In this document: one piece after another, positions 6,174 to 8,148 of the stretch
How positions within the stretch are numbered: position 1 is the first letter of the stretch
Layout: each line of letters opens with the position of its first letter
Assembly (NCBI GenBank): GCA_944393455.1
Contig: CALYAH010000079.1
Location: forward strand, 1 to 8,148
Length of the DNA: 8,148 nt
Direction of reading: 5' to 3'
DNA from: an uncultured Clostridia bacterium
Lineage (GTDB): Bacteria > Bacillota > Clostridia > TANB77 > CAG-508
Translations under genes and position numbers: made by a program
Notes under the pieces: model-generated
Told to the model about the DNA's origin: nothing
The model's database searches: none
What the model saw: only the letters and a program-made list of their open reading frames with translations

Positions 6174-8141
6174 TTATAATTTTATTAAATTAAATGGTAT
6201 TTCCATATTATTTAATATTTCTTTTTCTCTATTGGTACATGTAAATATAATAATTTGATGTTTTTGAAATTTACTATTAATATATCTTAAAATATTTTCT
6301 AGTCTTTGTGTATCATAATATGCAAAAGATTCATCCAAAATAATTGGCATTTTTTCTTCTGATAATTCTTCTACCATTGATAATCTTAATGACAAATATA
6401 ATTGATCTATTGTTCCAATACTTAATTTAGATGCTGGTACGTAGTCACCATTTTCTAACTCTACAATAATTCCTTCTTCATCATTAAACATGATGTTATT
6501 ATATTTTCCATTTGTTATTTCAGAAATATTTTTTGACAATTCTTCTGTAAACTTAGGCGTTATTGTGTTTTTCATTTTTTCATATGAGTTAGTTAAGACT
6601 TCTTTTGCTAATTGAAAACTCAAATTTAAATTTTGCAAGGTTAACATTTTTTCTTTATTGTTAACTAATTTTTCTTCGATTTTTGACAAATTATCTAACT
6701 TAGGTTCTATATTTTTTTTGTCTAAATCTAAAGTATGTAATTCTATTTTTTTATTATTTATTTCATTTTCCAAATTTGTAATCTTTAAATTTATATTTTC
6801 TAAATTTATTAATTCATTTATTTTATTTTTTTCTATTTTATTTAAATATTTATTTTTTATTTTTTCTTTTTCTAAATTTATTTTTAAATTAAAATTATTT
6901 TTTAAATTATTTATCTCATTTTCCAATTTTTCATTATTTTCTTCTAATATTTTTTTCTCATTATTCAAATTATTTATTTCTAAATTTATTTTTTCTAAAT
7001 TAATTAAATTATTTTTTCCGTTATTTTCTTCTTCTTTCATTTTTTTATTTAATTTATTTTTATAAATTATTGTAAAGGCTATAAACACTGGTACTGTAAA
7101 AAGAAAAATATATTTCAAAATATTATTTTTAATAAAAATAAATTGTAAAATATTAATTATAATTAATAAAATAAATGATAAAATTATTTTTTTATTTATT
7201 TTATTTTTTTTACTTTTTATTTTTTTATTATTATTTTTTATTTTTTCTTCATTTAATTCTAAAATATTTTTATTATTATTTTTTATTTCATTTATTTTAT
7301 TTTCTAGTAATTTAATTTTTTCATTATTTTCATTTTTTATATTTTCTTTTATTTTTATTTTTTCTTTTTCTAAATTTTCTTTTTCATTTATTAATTTAAT
7401 TTCTTTTAATAAATTATTTTCATTTTCTAAATTTAAAATCTCTTCTTTTAAATTATTTTTATTTTGTTCTATTTCATATTTTACATCTTCATATTTTTCT
7501 AATTTTTGCTTTTCATTTTCTAATTTTTCTATTTCTCTGCTAACTATATTAATTGGCTTTTCCCTAGACTTTTGTGTTCCTACCTCATCTAACTGCCTTT
7601 TGCCGATTCTGTCTATTGCCCTTTTGAAAGATACTTTATCGTCTCCAGTTCCCACTAAATTTGCTATTTTCTGCAATAATATATTTTGTTCTTGTTTTCC
7701 CAATTTAACTTCTTGTTGTCCAACTACTACTGTAGATAAAAATAGTTCTTCATCTACATTTGTTTGTTCATAAAAAAATTCATTTCCTTTTGATTTATCA
7801 ATATTAAATTCTTTAGAAATGTCCTCCATATTTTCATCAAATATTTTTTGATTTTTCTTTCTAAAATCTCTAAATGCTTCGTATTTATTTTTATTATTTA
7901 ATTCATATTCTATTTTTCCTGAAAAATCCTCTCCTATCCATGGAGTATATTTTTCAAAATCAGAATATTCTTTTCCTCTTTTATTTTTTGAAATTCCATA
8001 AAATGAATTTACAATAAATTTTAAAAGAGTTGATTTTCCTGATTCGTTTTTTCCATATATTATATTAATTCCATCTTCTAAATTAATTTCTTTTTCTTGT
8101 AATTTTCCATAAGAATTTATTTTTATTTTATTAATTTTCAA
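6174..8141 (-). CDS. Membrane-anchored Rad50/SMC-like ATPase (YhaN type)
   Basis: This 655-residue protein has a split ABC-type ATPase head of the Rad50/SbcC/YhaN kind. The N-terminal half has Walker A (GKNESGKST, residues 30-38) and a Q-loop (GQQ, 141-143). The C-terminal half has an ABC signature (LSIGTIDQLYL, 573-583), Walker B (PIILDE, 599-604, Asp603 and Glu604) and a D-loop (YYDTQ). Two coiled-coil arms (about 200-315 and 361-510), rich in N, K, E, I and L, connect the halves. Instead of a zinc hook or hinge there are two membrane helices (about 319-337 and 341-360). The switch histidine position appears to read C-T-N (635-637). The start is TTG at 8141 with GAG visible just upstream at the window edge; the MKINKIKINSYGKL beginning fits the family. 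Bacillus YhaN, as I recall, is nearer 960 residues, so this form is short. Family known: YhaN is often next to a YhaO/SbcD-like nuclease. If one exists here it lies beyond 8148. Confidence 0.88.
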   Translation of the reverse strand: MKINKIKINSYGKLQEKEINLEDGINIIYGKNESGKSTLLKFIVNSFYGISKNKRGKEYSDFEKYTPWIGEDFSGKIEYELNNKNKYEAFRDFRKKNQKIFDENMEDISKEFNIDKSKGNEFFYEQTNVDEELFLSTVVVGQQEVKLGKQEQNILLQKIANLVGTGDDKVSFKRAIDRIGKRQLDEVGTQKSREKPINIVSREIEKLENEKQKLEKYEDVKYEIEQNKNNLKEEILNLENENNLLKEIKLINEKENLEKEKIKIKENIKNENNEKIKLLENKINEIKNNNKNILELNEEKIKNNNKKIKSKKNKINKKIILSFILLIIINILQFIFIKNNILKYIFLFTVPVFIAFTIIYKNKLNKKMKEEENNGKNNLINLEKINLEINNLNNEKKILEENNEKLENEINNLKNNFNLKINLEKEKIKNKYLNKIEKNKINELINLENINLKITNLENEINNKKIELHTLDLDKKNIEPKLDNLSKIEEKLVNNKEKMLTLQNLNLSFQLAKEVLTNSYEKMKNTITPKFTEELSKNISEITNGKYNNIMFNDEEGIIVELENGDYVPASKLSIGTIDQLYLSLRLSMVEELSEEKMPIILDESFAYYDTQRLENILRYINSKFQKHQIIIFTCTNREKEILNNMEIPFNLIKL

Positions 8142-8148
8142 AAAACTC

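Noticed and set aside
6658..7065. Plus-strand open frame of 135 codons rich in Phe, Ile, Leu and Ser
   Set aside because: It mirrors the Lys/Asn/Glu-rich coiled-coil arm of the ATPase on the other strand; such F/I/L/S composition is the expected reverse complement. No start signals are present.

Overview
The window is very AT-rich and fits a low-GC Firmicute of the clostridial type. The evidence is strong AGGAGG-like ribosome binding sites, TTGNNN/TATAAT promoters, TAA as the usual stop codon, and clostridial-looking versions of PcrA, RF1 and a ZIP transporter. Every supported gene is on the minus strand, so transcription runs from high to low coordinates. No mobile element, CRISPR array, rRNA or tRNA was recognised, and no stretch longer than about 300 bases lacks a gene.

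In transcription order, the window opens (8141-5186) with a two-gene unit. The first gene encodes a short Rad50/SMC-like (YhaN-type) ATPase whose two coiled-coil arms are joined by a pair of membrane helices. The second encodes a four-helix membrane protein of unknown role. Next comes an orphan gene of 121 codons (5073-4708) with its own promoter and terminator. After that come prfA (release factor 1), a YfcE-type phosphodiesterase gene, and a ZIP metal transporter gene. prfA has a clear promoter. Intrinsic terminator-like hairpins sit in the short gaps prfA/yfcE and yfcE/ZIP. Finally, the pcrA/uvrD helicase gene has its own promoter and runs off the low-coordinate end of the window.

The most unexpected feature is that both the ZIP gene and the pcrA gene are broken by a single extra base, and the local pattern is the same in both. 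An extra C lies in front of GGA, making an in-frame CGG followed by A. Removing that base restores a full-length, conserved protein in each case. CGG is otherwise used in frame only once in the readable genes here. A systematic sequencing or assembly error is the simplest explanation. Because PcrA is normally important or essential, genuine double inactivation is less likely. Special decoding of CGGA (+1 frameshift or four-base reading) is a speculative alternative that a genome-wide check could settle.

The second point of interest is the membrane-anchored, shortened SMC-like ATPase paired with a four-helix partner. The third is a perfect 13-bp terminator hairpin that contains the Shine-Dalgarno sequence of the ZIP gene.
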